A DNA stretch of 34,283 nt from Streptococcus sanguinis. Lineage in GTDB: Bacteria > Bacillota > Bacilli > Lactobacillales > Streptococcaceae. Of the stretch, positions 16,722 through 25,081 are shown one piece after another. The number at the start of each line of letters is the position of its first letter. Position 1 is the stretch's first letter. Location of the stretch: positions 70,617 to 104,899 of the forward strand of contig NZ_RJMM01000001.1 of NCBI RefSeq assembly GCF_003943655.1, in the 5' to 3' direction. Below the pieces are notes generated by a model, which saw nothing but the letters and a program-made list of their open reading frames with translations, searched no databases and was not told the DNA's origin. Position numbers and translations under genes: made by a program.

Positions 16722-17021
16722 TTAAAAAGGCAATTTGCCTGCGAAAGCGCCCATTTTCTTCTGAGTGGCATCATCAATCTGAGCCAGCGCGTGATTCAGG
16801 GCCTGTGCAGTCATCTCTGACAGAGTTTCCAAATCTTCAGGATCCACAACGGCTGGATTGAAGTCAATGCTGACTACCTTTTTATCGCCTGTCAGTTTTG
16901 CGATGACTAAATCTTGGGCTGATTTGCCGGTGAATTCTGTTGCAGCTAATTCTGCCTGTCCTTTTTCCATTTGTTTTTGAAGCTTTTGTGCTTGCTTCAT
17001 CATGCTTTGCATGTTCATCAT
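16722..17021 (-). CDS. YbaB/EbfC-family nucleoid-associated protein
   Basis: A 99-residue DNA-binding protein of the YbaB/EbfC family. It opens with a Met-rich helix, [19 protein letters not shown], and ends GAFAGKLPF; the middle has [15 protein letters not shown]. Length and sequence are typical of the family, which forms dimers that bind DNA and is often linked to recR and dnaX in other genomes, but stands alone here. The open frame runs up to 17072, but the predicted transcription start is at about 17073, so the upstream part cannot be translated; the AAAGGAAAG before 17021 supports that start. Confidence 0.93.
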   Translation of the reverse strand: MMNMQSMMKQAQKLQKQMEKGQAELAATEFTGKSAQDLVIAKLTGDKKVVSIDFNPAVVDPEDLETLSEMTAQALNHALAQIDDATQKKMGAFAGKLPF

Positions 17022-17044
17022 AAGATTTTCTTTCCTTTCTCTCG

Positions 17045-17061
17045 CAAGGGCTAAGCCCTTG
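17045..17061 (-). promoter_or_regulatory. Hairpin in the ybaB leader
   Basis: CAAGGGCT and AGCCCTTG form perfect eight-base arms around one base, in the roughly 50-base leader directly upstream of the ybaB ribosome binding site. It could stabilise the mRNA or limit translation; no T run follows. Confidence 0.5.
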
Positions 17062-17079
17062 GTAATCTTCACTCTTCAA

Positions 17080-17107
17080 ATTATATCATTTTTTGAAAAA
17101 GTGGCAA
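17080..17107 (-). promoter_or_regulatory. Promoter of ybaB
   Basis: On the minus strand TTGCCA (17107-17102), 16-base spacer, TATAAT (17085-17080) preceded by TGA, an extended -10. Confidence 0.82.
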
Positions 17108-17127
17108 GAAGAACATTTCTAAGAGGT

Positions 17128-17157
17128 TTGACAAAGATTTAGCATTTATAGTAGAAT
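17128..17157 (+). promoter_or_regulatory. Promoter of the small lipoprotein gene
   Basis: Consensus TTGACA (17128-17133), 18-base spacer, TAGAAT (17152-17157). It lies back to back with the ybaB promoter. Confidence 0.75.
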
Positions 17158-17190
17158 GGTCATGAATCTATATATCAAGGAGAAGACAAC

Positions 17191-17604
17191 TTGAAAAACA
17201 AGAAGATAAAAGGTTTGTTGTTGGTAGTGCTCTCATCCCTCTTCATCCTAATTGGCTGTAGCGGCAGTCCCAAAATTCAGGGAAAATGGAATGTACAGGA
17301 TGCTAGCGGTGAACAAAAGACCATTGAAATAAAAGATAAGACTATCATTGTCAACGAAGAAGAGTATGAGTATACTCAAAATGCAGTTGGTTTTAAGAAT
17401 GGAGTGAGTTATTATGGCCTGACTCGGAAAGATAATGGCGGAACATTTTCTATCGTCTTTCCTGAGAAAGATAAAAACACTGCTATTATGTTAATTCCTG
17501 ATTCAGACGATGACTATCTCACAGGCAGTATGCTCTTTGCTATGAACCGCAAGGAAAAGCCAGATTATAAAAAATATGCAGAGAAATATCTCAATCTACG
17601 ATAA
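17191..17604 (+). CDS. Small predicted lipoprotein of unknown function
   Basis: A 137-residue protein starting with a type II signal peptide: basic MKNKKIK, a hydrophobic stretch and the lipobox LIGC with the lipidated cysteine at residue 23. The mature part (about 115 residues) is charged and beta-rich by appearance: KIQGKWNVQDASGEQKTIEI, then alternating strands, and an ending KKYAEKYLNLR. The start codon is TTG, fixed by AAGGAG at 17177-17182 with an eight-base spacer; no ATG fits. I do not recognise a named family; the opening GKWNVQD pattern resembles small lipocalin-like or DUF-type streptococcal lipoproteins. It is transcribed alone. Confidence 0.85.
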   Translation: MKNKKIKGLLLVVLSSLFILIGCSGSPKIQGKWNVQDASGEQKTIEIKDKTIIVNEEEYEYTQNAVGFKNGVSYYGLTRKDNGGTFSIVFPEKDKNTAIMLIPDSDDDYLTGSMLFAMNRKEKPDYKKYAEKYLNLR

Positions 17605-17609
17605 AAGAA

Positions 17610-17636
17610 AAAGGCGCTGAATCTCAGCGTCTTTTA
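17610..17636. terminator. Terminator between lipoprotein gene and pepX
   Basis: AAAGGCGCTGA (17610-17620) pairs with TCAGCGTCTTT (17624-17634, one G-T pair) with T-rich DNA on both outer strands, so it may work in both directions. Confidence 0.82.
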
Positions 17637-17643
17637 GCTTTTA

Positions 17644-19932
17644 TTAAAGTAACGTCATGGTCGGCAAATCCAGACTAGATTGTTCCAAATCTACCGTCAG
17701 CTGATAGTCGGTCTTATCACGGACGGTATGCTCAAAGTCTGTAGTGTAGAGGACCAGGCGCAGTTGGTCGCCTTTTTTCATTTTATAGATGGTTGGTTGC
17801 AGTTCAAAGGAAAATTCCAGCCATTGGTCAGGAGTGACTTCTTCGACAGTCAGTAGGTTGGTCCGGTTTTGCAGGTTGATGAAGCCTTTGGTGATGACGC
17901 GATGAGGCGTTTCAGTATGGGGGAGTTCAACCAGATTGTCCAGCATGTAGTAGCGGCCGTTATCCATGACTCTAGGCTCAATAGGAGTCGGAATCGGAGT
18001 TAGGCGTTTAGCTGGTCCGAAGTCCAGCAATTGGGCAGAAATCAATCCCTTATCGGTGCTGGATTTGAGGCGAAGATTGAGCTGGCTCGCTCCGTTGAGA
18101 AAGAGGTCCTTTTCCAAGGTCCAGTCCAGAGTAATCTGGTTGACCTTACCGTCAAAGAGCTCAGTCTTAAAGCTTTGGTAGTTTTTAGCAAAACGATTAT
18201 AGTCTTCTTCTGGGTATTGATTTTGGATAGATTGGCAGTCTTGGCCTAGTTGGAGATGAAGATTCTGCTCTTGTCCACCGAAGTCTTCCAAGGTCAGCCA
18301 GCTTTGAGCTTGGCCATTGTCCTGCCAGATGACTGCTGGCAGTTCGAAGTCTGATTCACATCCCAGCAGTTTCTTGCTCAGCAGAGCATTGATAGACTCG
18401 CGGAAGTCGATGGACTGCCAGTTGTTCATGTAAACATGGGCACCGTTATGGAAGAAAAGATGCTTTTTGATATGGGGCGGTAAGGCCCGAAACATATTAT
18501 AGACATGGAGAGGCTTAACGTTCCAGTCTTGAGAGCCATGGGTGAAGACGACTTCAGCCTTGACCTTCTCTGCGTGGAGCAGGTAGTTGCGGTCATGCCA
18601 AAATTGATTGTAATCTCCGGTTTGCCGGTCTAGGTCTTTGCGCTGCTGCTCTAGGCTTCGCTGATAAGCGTCGTTGTTGCGCAGGTAGTCACCAGCCCTC
18701 AGATTGCGGGAGTAGGTCAGTTCGGTCAAGGATTCAAAATCCTCTCCTGGATAGCCGCCAGGACTTGTGACAAGGCCGTTTTCGCGGTAGTAATTATACC
18801 AAGAAGAAATCCCAGATTCAGCGATAATGACTTCTAACCCATCTACTCCAGTCGTTGCCAATCCATTGGACATGGTGCCCAGATAGGAGATACCGGTCGT
18901 AGCCACTTTTCCGTTGGACCAGGTGGCCTTGATTTCCCGTTGGCGAGTGTGGTCGGTGAAGGCTCGGCAGCGACCGTTGAGCCAGTCAATAACGTTCTTA
19001 TAAGCCTCGATCTGCTGATAGTCGCCGCTGGTCATCAGTCCTTCAGAGTCTTTAGTTCCTACACCAGACACATAGAGATTGGCAAAGCCGCGGGGCAGCA
19101 AGTAATCATTGAGCGTGTAGGTGCCGATATGACCCAATTTTTCCTCGGCTTCAGAGACTTCTTGGGCAGGGGCCAGCGAATCCAGTTGGAGCAATTTGAG
19201 CTCAGGATCTTGGACTGTGATTTGATGGGGTTCTTTTTTTACTAAGTCCACATTCATATCGTGGAGAGCCTTGTCGCTGGCGGGGTCATTGGTTCCTTGA
19301 TGATAAGGAGAAGCGGTCATGACAGCAGGAACTTGTCCTTGATAGCGGGGCCGGATAATGCTGACCTTGATGAGGTCTGGCCGACCGTTTCCATCGGTAT
19401 CAACTCGGCTTTCTACATAAACCACCTCTCGGATGGCATCGTGGCTGGAAAAGGTTGCCAGGCTCTTGCCGTTGAAGTAGTGGTGGGTATTGTCCTCAGG
19501 AATCAAACCCTCGCTGACTAGCTTATCAACTAAGAGGTTGCCATTTTTTGTCCGAGTGTTGAGCAGCTGGTAGAGATTTTCCAACAAGTCTCCAAATGTA
19601 ATGGGAAAGCCTGTTTCCTTGCGAAAGGCCTCAACATCTGTAAAATCAATAAAGGGCGAGAACTCAAGCAGTTGAAAAGCCACAGTGTAAAAGATAGGTG
19701 CTGTCAGTTCTCTGTCAGACTGGAAAAAGCTCAGCAGGTCTGTTTGGCTGTCAGCAGCCCAGGATTTCAAGGGATAATCTGTATTTTTATAAGTGAAAAA
19801 GCTGGTGCGGAGAAAATCTTCAAGATTTTCCTTGTCAGAGCGATTGCTGTCATAAAAAAAGCCTAATTCAGCTAATTCTATCAACATATTTTCCCGTTTC
19901 GTTCTTGCATAACTATACTGATTAAAACGCAT
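17644..19932 (-). CDS. pepX: Xaa-Pro dipeptidyl-peptidase
   Basis: A 762-residue cytoplasmic serine peptidase that removes X-Pro dipeptides from peptide N-termini, used to digest proline-rich peptides. It begins [20 protein letters not shown], as lactococcal and streptococcal PepX do. The nucleophile motif GISYLG places the active serine at residue 349, one off the lactococcal position; later segments include [18 protein letters not shown] with the acidic residue, and GAHVYM with the histidine. Length is normal (about 760). It is transcribed divergently from the aquaglyceroporin gene, the same neighbourhood seen in Lactococcus, and the two promoters overlap. Confidence 0.96.
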   Translation of the reverse strand: MRFNQYSYARTKRENMLIELAELGFFYDSNRSDKENLEDFLRTSFFTYKNTDYPLKSWAADSQTDLLSFFQSDRELTAPIFYTVAFQLLEFSPFIDFTDVEAFRKETGFPITFGDLLENLYQLLNTRTKNGNLLVDKLVSEGLIPEDNTHHYFNGKSLATFSSHDAIREVVYVESRVDTDGNGRPDLIKVSIIRPRYQGQVPAVMTASPYHQGTNDPASDKALHDMNVDLVKKEPHQITVQDPELKLLQLDSLAPAQEVSEAEEKLGHIGTYTLNDYLLPRGFANLYVSGVGTKDSEGLMTSGDYQQIEAYKNVIDWLNGRCRAFTDHTRQREIKATWSNGKVATTGISYLGTMSNGLATTGVDGLEVIIAESGISSWYNYYRENGLVTSPGGYPGEDFESLTELTYSRNLRAGDYLRNNDAYQRSLEQQRKDLDRQTGDYNQFWHDRNYLLHAEKVKAEVVFTHGSQDWNVKPLHVYNMFRALPPHIKKHLFFHNGAHVYMNNWQSIDFRESINALLSKKLLGCESDFELPAVIWQDNGQAQSWLTLEDFGGQEQNLHLQLGQDCQSIQNQYPEEDYNRFAKNYQSFKTELFDGKVNQITLDWTLEKDLFLNGASQLNLRLKSSTDKGLISAQLLDFGPAKRLTPIPTPIEPRVMDNGRYYMLDNLVELPHTETPHRVITKGFINLQNRTNLLTVEEVTPDQWLEFSFELQPTIYKMKKGDQLRLVLYTTDFEHTVRDKTDYQLTVDLEQSSLDLPTMTLL

Positions 19933-19970
19933 ATTCTTCCCTCTTTTTCTTATTTTTATTAAAAATGACC

Positions 19971-19999
19971 TTTACATTATCCATTATACTTGATAAAAT
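19971..19999 (+). promoter_or_regulatory. Promoter of the aquaglyceroporin gene
   Basis: TTTACA (19971-19976), 17-base spacer, TAAAAT (19994-19999) preceded by TGA (extended -10). The pepX -10 box lies inside its spacer on the other strand. Confidence 0.8.
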
Positions 20000-20011
20000 A
20001 GACTTTGTCTA
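19983..20011 (-). promoter_or_regulatory. Promoter of pepX
   Basis: On the minus strand TAGACA (20011-20006), 17-base spacer, TATAAT (19988-19983). The -35 region is part of a small inverted repeat TAGAC-TTT-GTCTA (19999-20011). Confidence 0.8.
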
Positions 20012-20036
20012 AAAAATATTTAAGGAGAATCACTAA

Positions 20037-20942
20037 ATGGATTTCGAATGGGTCGTTAAATACGCCACAGAATTTTTAGGAACAGCTATCCTCATTGTCT
20101 TGGGGAACGGAGCTGTTGCCAACGTTGAATTAAAAGGAACTAAGGGACACCAGAGCGGTTGGTTAGTCATCGCTGTCGGATACGGTATGGGGGTTATGAT
20201 TCCAGCTTTGATGTTTGGTAATGTGTCCGGTAACCATATCAACCCTGCCTTTACTTTGGGACTTGCTGTCAGCGGTTATTTCCCTTGGGCACAGGTTGCA
20301 CCATATATTGCAGCGCAGATTTTGGGAGCTATCTTCGGACAGGCTTTAGTCGTTGCGACCCATCGCCCTTACTATTTGGGAACAGAAAATCCTAATAATA
20401 TTTTGGGTACTTTCTCTACCATCTCTAGTCTAGACCATGGCACGCCTGAATCACGTAAAGCAGCCTTGTTCAATGGTTTTATCAATGAATTTGTTGGTTC
20501 TTTTGTTCTTTTCTTTGCTGCTATGGGCTTGACCAAGAACTTCTTTGGAGCAGAATTGTTGAGCAAAGCTGAAGCAACTATCAATTCGCAAGCTGCTCAG
20601 ATGGCAGCACAAGGGACTTCAGTTCCTAAAGAACAGATTGCTGCTGCAATATCTCAGGCTAAAGACCAAGTTGCACCATTCCAAGTTGGTAGCCTTTCAG
20701 TCGCTCACTTGGCACTTGGTTTCTTGGTAATGGCTTTGGTAACCTCTCTGGGAGGCCCTACAGGACCAGGACTGAACCCAGCTCGTGACCTCGGACCTCG
20801 TATCCTCCACTTCATCCTGCCAGAATCCATTTTGGGCAAACACAAGGGTGATTCAAAATGGTGGTATTCTTGGGTTCCAGTTGTGGCACCGATTCTTGCA
20901 GGTATCACAGCAGTCCTCTTGTTTAAAACAATCTACGGATAA
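20037..20942 (+). CDS. Aquaglyceroporin / glycerol uptake facilitator (Gla-type)
   Basis: A 301-residue MIP-family channel with six membrane helices and two pore half-helices. The two NPA motifs are canonical: GNHINPAFTLG near residue 66 and GLNPARD near 245; the Asp after NPAR is the mark of glycerol-conducting members. It is longer than E. coli GlpF because of an Ala/Gln-rich insert around residues 170-220, a feature of the lactic-acid-bacterial Gla channel that passes water and glycerol. Position beside pepX matches the Lactococcus gla locus. An AAGGAG ribosome binding site precedes the ATG and a strong terminator follows at 20955-20986. Confidence 0.93.
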   Translation: MDFEWVVKYATEFLGTAILIVLGNGAVANVELKGTKGHQSGWLVIAVGYGMGVMIPALMFGNVSGNHINPAFTLGLAVSGYFPWAQVAPYIAAQILGAIFGQALVVATHRPYYLGTENPNNILGTFSTISSLDHGTPESRKAALFNGFINEFVGSFVLFFAAMGLTKNFFGAELLSKAEATINSQAAQMAAQGTSVPKEQIAAAISQAKDQVAPFQVGSLSVAHLALGFLVMALVTSLGGPTGPGLNPARDLGPRILHFILPESILGKHKGDSKWWYSWVPVVAPILAGITAVLLFKTIYG

Positions 20943-20954
20943 GCACATAAGATC

Positions 20955-20986
20955 AGAGTTGGGGGGATTTCCCCCAGCTCTTTTTT
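20955..20986 (+). terminator. Terminator after the aquaglyceroporin gene
   Basis: AGAGTTGGGGG (20955-20965) pairs with CCCCCAGCTCT (20971-20981, one G-T pair), followed by six T residues. Confidence 0.92.
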
Positions 20987-21006
20987 GAACGATAGAGAAG
21001 GTAAAG

Positions 21007-22290
21007 ATGGAGATGCAAGTATCAAAATTTCATAAGGTCAGTGGCCGCAGGACCTTACTCTTTGGTTTTTTAGCCCTTGTTTTTGGCCTGATTATCATTG
21101 TCAATGGCTTCAGATTTACCAAGCTGGCCTTCGATTTTATTTCGCTTTATCTGACAGTTGTTGGCTTGGTAAATATTGTTCTTCATGTTTTTACGCGCAA
21201 GAAAGAAGGGGCTGTCTGGCATAGTCTGCTTCAGATTGCAGTCGCCATGGGTATCAGCTGGCTCAACCGAATCAGTGATGTGCCTGTCAATATTGTGATT
21301 ATCAGTTTGGGTAGCTACCAGCTCTTGACTGCCGGTATTTACGGAATGACCTATCTGCTTTATCGGCAAAATCATGTCAAGGGAGGTTTACGCTATCTAT
21401 TTGATACCATTCTCTATGGTGGGATTGGGCTGACCAGTATTCTTTCGCCTGCGACCGACGGACACTTACAGTTTTTGATTTTGGGAATCTATTTGATGAT
21501 GCTGGGAATGTCCAATATCCGGGATGGCCTCTTTTTCGACAACGACTGGGAAAAACATCGGCTACGTAGGCAAATTCGTATTAACCTACCTATTATTTTT
21601 GCAGCCTTTATTCCGGTAGAAAATCTGGAACGCTTTAATCGATTGATTCAGGGAGATGCAGCTTCTGATTGTAAAAATGTTTATAGTCTTGTTAAGAATA
21701 GAGAAAAAAAGGCGGACTTGGAGGTCTTGGTCCATACTTCAAAGACAAGTTTATTAGGAGCCATTGGTCATGTAGATATTTGTTATCAGGGACAAGTGAT
21801 TTCTTATGGTAGCTATGATGTTTTTTCTGAGCGATGCAAGGGCATGATTGGAGACGGTGTTCTCTTCAAGGTTCCTAAAGACGCTTATATTGAGCTTTGC
21901 AAAAAAGAAAGCAAGAAAACACTCTTTGGTTATTCTCTGGCTTTGACAGATAAGGAGAAAGAGGCGGTTGAAAAGCGCTTGGCTGAAATCGATCAGCTGT
22001 TGGTAGAATGGGAGCCGCCAGCAGAATTGAAAAATGGCCAGCCAACATACTCCTACAAGTTGAAGCATGAACTAGGAGCGCAGCTATATAAGTTTAAAAC
22101 CAGTCGTTTCAAGACGTATTTTGTCCTGTCGACCAACTGTTGCCTACTAGCAGATTCGATTATTGGGCAGGCTGGGACAGATATTCTGGATATTCGCGGG
22201 ATTATCGCGCCCGGTACCTACCAGTCCTATCTGCAGTACGAGTTTGAGTCCGCTAGAGGCTTGGTCATTGCTCAGACCGTTTACCAATAA
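21007..22290 (+). CDS. DUF308-like membrane protein fused to a possible permuted-papain domain
   Basis: A 427-residue two-part protein. Residues 15 to about 200 form six hydrophobic segments of HdeD/DUF308 type. The C-terminal part (about 230-427) is soluble and has the look of a permuted NlpC/P60-LRAT (YiiX-like) domain: a histidine in GHVDICYQGQVISYG (H255) and, 123 residues later, a cysteine in NCCLLADSIIG (C378/C379), the His-first, Cys-second order of that fold. Such domains are thiol hydrolases or acyltransferases acting on lipids, peptides or amide bonds. Function is unknown; the catalytic assignment is my inference from motif order only. It stands alone after the aquaglyceroporin terminator; no clear promoter is visible in the 20-base gap, so read-through may supply it. 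Confidence 0.75.
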   Translation: MEMQVSKFHKVSGRRTLLFGFLALVFGLIIIVNGFRFTKLAFDFISLYLTVVGLVNIVLHVFTRKKEGAVWHSLLQIAVAMGISWLNRISDVPVNIVIISLGSYQLLTAGIYGMTYLLYRQNHVKGGLRYLFDTILYGGIGLTSILSPATDGHLQFLILGIYLMMLGMSNIRDGLFFDNDWEKHRLRRQIRINLPIIFAAFIPVENLERFNRLIQGDAASDCKNVYSLVKNREKKADLEVLVHTSKTSLLGAIGHVDICYQGQVISYGSYDVFSERCKGMIGDGVLFKVPKDAYIELCKKESKKTLFGYSLALTDKEKEAVEKRLAEIDQLLVEWEPPAELKNGQPTYSYKLKHELGAQLYKFKTSRFKTYFVLSTNCCLLADSIIGQAGTDILDIRGIIAPGTYQSYLQYEFESARGLVIAQTVYQ

Positions 22291-22385
22291 ATCCAAGGCC
22301 TTCTTGTTTTAAAAATTGTTTATTTGCGCATAATTTCTTGTCAAAAAGATGAAAATCCATTACAATAAAATGGTTTGGAGGAATT

Positions 22386-23120
22386 ATGAGCGCGAATCAT
22401 ATTATTAGAATTATCCCTGTATTAAAGATAAATAACCGTCATTTAAATCAAGAATTTTTTGTAAATCAGCTGGGCATGAAGGCCCTTTTAGAGGAAGCTG
22501 CTTTTCTGTCCTTGGGAGATCAGACAAAGACTGAGAAACTGCAGCTGGAAGAATCGCCCAGTATGCGGTCTCGGCGAGTTAAAGGGCCTAAAAAGTTAGC
22601 CAAAATCGTTGTCAAGGTTGCAGATGCTAAAGAAATCGAGTCTCTATTGGCTCAAAAGCCTGCTTGGACAAAGCTGTATCAAGGAGAGAAAGGCTATGCT
22701 TTTGAAGCTCTGTCGCCAGAAGGAGACCTAGTTCTCCTGCATGCAGAAGAGAATAGAGCAAATCTGCAAGAAGTCACGGCGGCGCCTGAATTTGAAAAGC
22801 AAGAGGACTTTATCGGTCTTAGCCAATTTGAGATAGAGACGGTAGAAATTCGTGTGCCTGATGCCAATGCAGCCCAAGAATTTTACAGCAAGATTGAAAA
22901 TGCGCTGGATTTCCTGACCTTTACAGAAGCAGAGGGACAAGACTTGCAGACTGACAATGCCCTAACTTGGGACTTGACCATGCTCAAAGCTCAGGTCAAT
23001 CGTTTCGAAACAGCTTCTCTGCGTCCTGTCTTTGAAGGGCACGAAATCTTTGTACCTAAGTCAGATAAGTTCCTGCTGAGTCAGGATTCGAGCAAGATTG
23101 AATTGTGGTTCGAAGCATGA
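22386..23120 (+). CDS. cppA: CppA family protein (annotated C3-degrading proteinase)
   Basis: A 244-residue protein recognised as CppA: it opens with IIRIIPVLKINNRHLNQEFF and has LGMKALLEEAAFLSLGDQTKTEKL, LEESPSMRSRRVKGPKKLAK and a C-terminal domain ending KIELWFEA. The N- and C-terminal halves correspond to the CppA_N and CppA_C families. The original name comes from reported degradation of complement C3, but there is no signal peptide and no protease motif; the N-terminal half looks like a VOC/glyoxalase fold. So a cytoplasmic metabolic role is plausible. GGAGG precedes the ATG. Its stop overlaps the start of the serine hydrolase gene (ATGA), as in other streptococci. Confidence 0.9.
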   Translation: MSANHIIRIIPVLKINNRHLNQEFFVNQLGMKALLEEAAFLSLGDQTKTEKLQLEESPSMRSRRVKGPKKLAKIVVKVADAKEIESLLAQKPAWTKLYQGEKGYAFEALSPEGDLVLLHAEENRANLQEVTAAPEFEKQEDFIGLSQFEIETVEIRVPDANAAQEFYSKIENALDFLTFTEAEGQDLQTDNALTWDLTMLKAQVNRFETASLRPVFEGHEIFVPKSDKFLLSQDSSKIELWFEA

Positions 23121-24052
23121 CTCTAAAAAACATCATCAGTAAAATACAAGAACAGCTGAAAGACGGTATCTATCCCGGTGCTAGTCTGGCCTTGTATCAA
23201 GCTGGCCGGTGGCAGGAATTCTACTTTGGTCTAGCTGATCCGGAAGAAGCAAAAGCTACTCAAGCGGATTTGGTCTATGACTTGGCTAGCGTCAGCAAGG
23301 TGGTCGGAGTTGGTACTCTGGCAGCCTTTTTGTATGAGCAGGGCAAGCTGGAGCTGGATTTGCCCTTGCAGCATTACTATCCGGCCTTCCATCGAGAAGA
23401 TGTGACCTTGCGTCAGCTCTTGACCCACACATCTGGGCTGGATCCCTTTATTCCCAATCGTGATCAGCTGACAGCTCCCGAGTTGAAAGCAGCACTCAAT
23501 TATTTGACAGTGCTTGAAGATAAGTCCTTCCGCTATACGGATGTGAATTTTCTGCTCTTGGGCTTTATGCTGGAAGAGATCTACGGTCAGGCCTTGGATC
23601 AGATTTTTCAAAGTCAGATTTTCCAGCCTTGGGGTTTGACTGAGACAGGTTTTGGGCCAGTTTCAGGAGCTGTGCCGACCGTTCGCGGTGTCCAGGATGG
23701 TCAGGTTCATGACCCCAAGGCGCGTGTTTTAGGCATCCATGCTGGCAGTGCTGGCTTATTTTCAACTCTCAGGGATTTGGAAATATTTCTGGAACATTAT
23801 CTGCAGGATGACTTTGCGGCCAATCTGACCCAGAATTTTTCCAAGGAGCCAGGCAAAAGACGTAGTCTAGCCTGGAATCTAGAGGGCAGCTGGCTGGATC
23901 ACACTGGTTACACGGGAACCTTTATCATGTATAATCGCAAGGAGCAAAAGGCGGCTATTTTCCTATCCAACCGGACCTATGAAAAAGACGAGCGAGCTCA
24001 ATGGATTTTGGATCGTAACCAGCTGATGGACCTGATAAGAATAGAACTTTAA
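23117..24052 (+). CDS. Serine hydrolase of the beta-lactamase/penicillin-binding family
   Basis: A 311-residue class C beta-lactamase-like serine hydrolase. The SxxK motif is S58-V-S-K61, the Tyr motif is Y140-T-D-V-N-F and the C-terminal triad is HTGYTG. The LLTHTSGLDP segment is typical of family esterases and D-amino-acid peptidases. There is no signal peptide or membrane anchor, so it acts in the cytoplasm, unlike penicillin-binding proteins; the substrate may be a small ester or peptide rather than a beta-lactam. The start ATG at 23117 overlaps the cppA stop by four bases (ATGA), so translation is coupled; the upstream in-frame GTG at 23105 is within cppA and has no better ribosome binding site. 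Confidence 0.9.
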   Translation: MTLKNIISKIQEQLKDGIYPGASLALYQAGRWQEFYFGLADPEEAKATQADLVYDLASVSKVVGVGTLAAFLYEQGKLELDLPLQHYYPAFHREDVTLRQLLTHTSGLDPFIPNRDQLTAPELKAALNYLTVLEDKSFRYTDVNFLLLGFMLEEIYGQALDQIFQSQIFQPWGLTETGFGPVSGAVPTVRGVQDGQVHDPKARVLGIHAGSAGLFSTLRDLEIFLEHYLQDDFAANLTQNFSKEPGKRRSLAWNLEGSWLDHTGYTGTFIMYNRKEQKAAIFLSNRTYEKDERAQWILDRNQLMDLIRIEL

Positions 24053-24055
24053 AAG

Positions 24056-24080
24056 ACTCCGGCTGCAAGCCCCGGAGTTT
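24056..24080 (+). terminator. Terminator after the serine hydrolase gene
   Basis: ACTCCGG (24056-24062) pairs with CCGGAGT (24072-24078) and is followed by a short T run. Confidence 0.75.
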
Positions 24081-24149
24081 TGTCATGACTGCCTATATAA
24101 ATATCGGTCTCTAGCCCCAGTGATTTTCTCTGAATAAAAATCGCTTTTT

Positions 24150-24177
24150 TTGCCAAAGTATATTAAAATAATATAGA
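24150..24177 (+). promoter_or_regulatory. Probable promoter of the mevalonate kinase operon
   Basis: TTGCCA (24150-24155), 16-base spacer, TATAGA (24172-24177), about 25 bases before the mvk start codon. The region is AT-rich and other -10 choices exist. Confidence 0.55.
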
Positions 24178-24202
24178 GAGAATCTACAGATAAGAGAAGA
24201 CT

Positions 24203-25081
24203 ATGACAAAAGAAATCGGTGTCGGCAAGGCACACAGTAAAATTATTTTAATGGGAGAGCATTCGGTGGTCTATGGCTATCCGGCTATTTCCCTGCCTCT
24301 TAATCGTATCGAAGTGACCTGTCAGGTCTTTCCGTCTGAGCGGGCCTGGACCCTCTACGCCGAGGATACGCTGTCTATGGCTGTTTTTGCCTGTCTGGAA
24401 CATCTCGGTCGGCAGGGAGCTAAGATTCGCTGTCAGGTGGAGTCCATGGTGCCTGAGAAGAGGGGAATGGGTTCTTCAGCAGCGGTTAGTATTGCGGCTA
24501 TTCGGGCGGTTTTTGACTACTTTGAGGAAGAGCTGGATGACCAGACACTGGAGATTCTAGCCAATCGGGCTGAGATGATTGCCCATATGAATCCCAGCGG
24601 CCTTGATGCCAAGACCTGCCTTAGTGATGTGGCTATTAAGTTCATCCGCAATTTCGGTTTCAGTGAAATTGAGCTGGATCTGGATGCCTTTTTAGTGATT
24701 GCAGATACGGGCATTCACGGTCATACCCGCGAAGCTATCCGTGCTGTAGAAAGTCAGGGTCAAAAGGCTCTGCCTTTGCTGCAGGAATTGGGCAATTTAA
24801 CGAAAATCCTTGAGAAGGCTATTTCTATCAAGGACCTGATGACGATGGGGCAAGCTATGACCAAGGCTCATGAGAAGTTAGCCAAGCTAGGAGTGTCTTG
24901 CCAGAAAGCAGATGAGCTGGTGGCGGCAGCGCTTGAAAATGGAGCTTTGGGTGCTAAAATGAGCGGCGGTGGTCTGGGTGGCTGTGTCATTGCTCTTGTA
25001 GGAGAAAAAAGTCAGGCGGAGGCCTTAGCCGCCTTATTGAGAGAGAAAGGGGCCATTAACACATGGATCGAAAGCCTGTAA
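24203..25081 (+). CDS. mvk: Mevalonate kinase
   Basis: A 292-residue GHMP kinase that phosphorylates mevalonate to mevalonate-5-phosphate. It begins with GVGKAHSKIILMGEHSVVYG, has the ATP-binding loop PEKRGMGSSAAVSIA and the C-terminal KMSGGGLGGCVIAL. These three blocks in order identify bacterial mevalonate kinase (also called mvaK1). First gene of the rightward operon mvk-mvaD-mvaK2-fni; its end overlaps mvaD by 19 bases. The pneumococcal enzyme is inhibited by diphosphomevalonate, and the same feedback may apply here. Confidence 0.97.
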   Translation: MTKEIGVGKAHSKIILMGEHSVVYGYPAISLPLNRIEVTCQVFPSERAWTLYAEDTLSMAVFACLEHLGRQGAKIRCQVESMVPEKRGMGSSAAVSIAAIRAVFDYFEEELDDQTLEILANRAEMIAHMNPSGLDAKTCLSDVAIKFIRNFGFSEIELDLDAFLVIADTGIHGHTREAIRAVESQGQKALPLLQELGNLTKILEKAISIKDLMTMGQAMTKAHEKLAKLGVSCQKADELVAAALENGALGAKMSGGGLGGCVIALVGEKSQAEALAALLREKGAINTWIESL

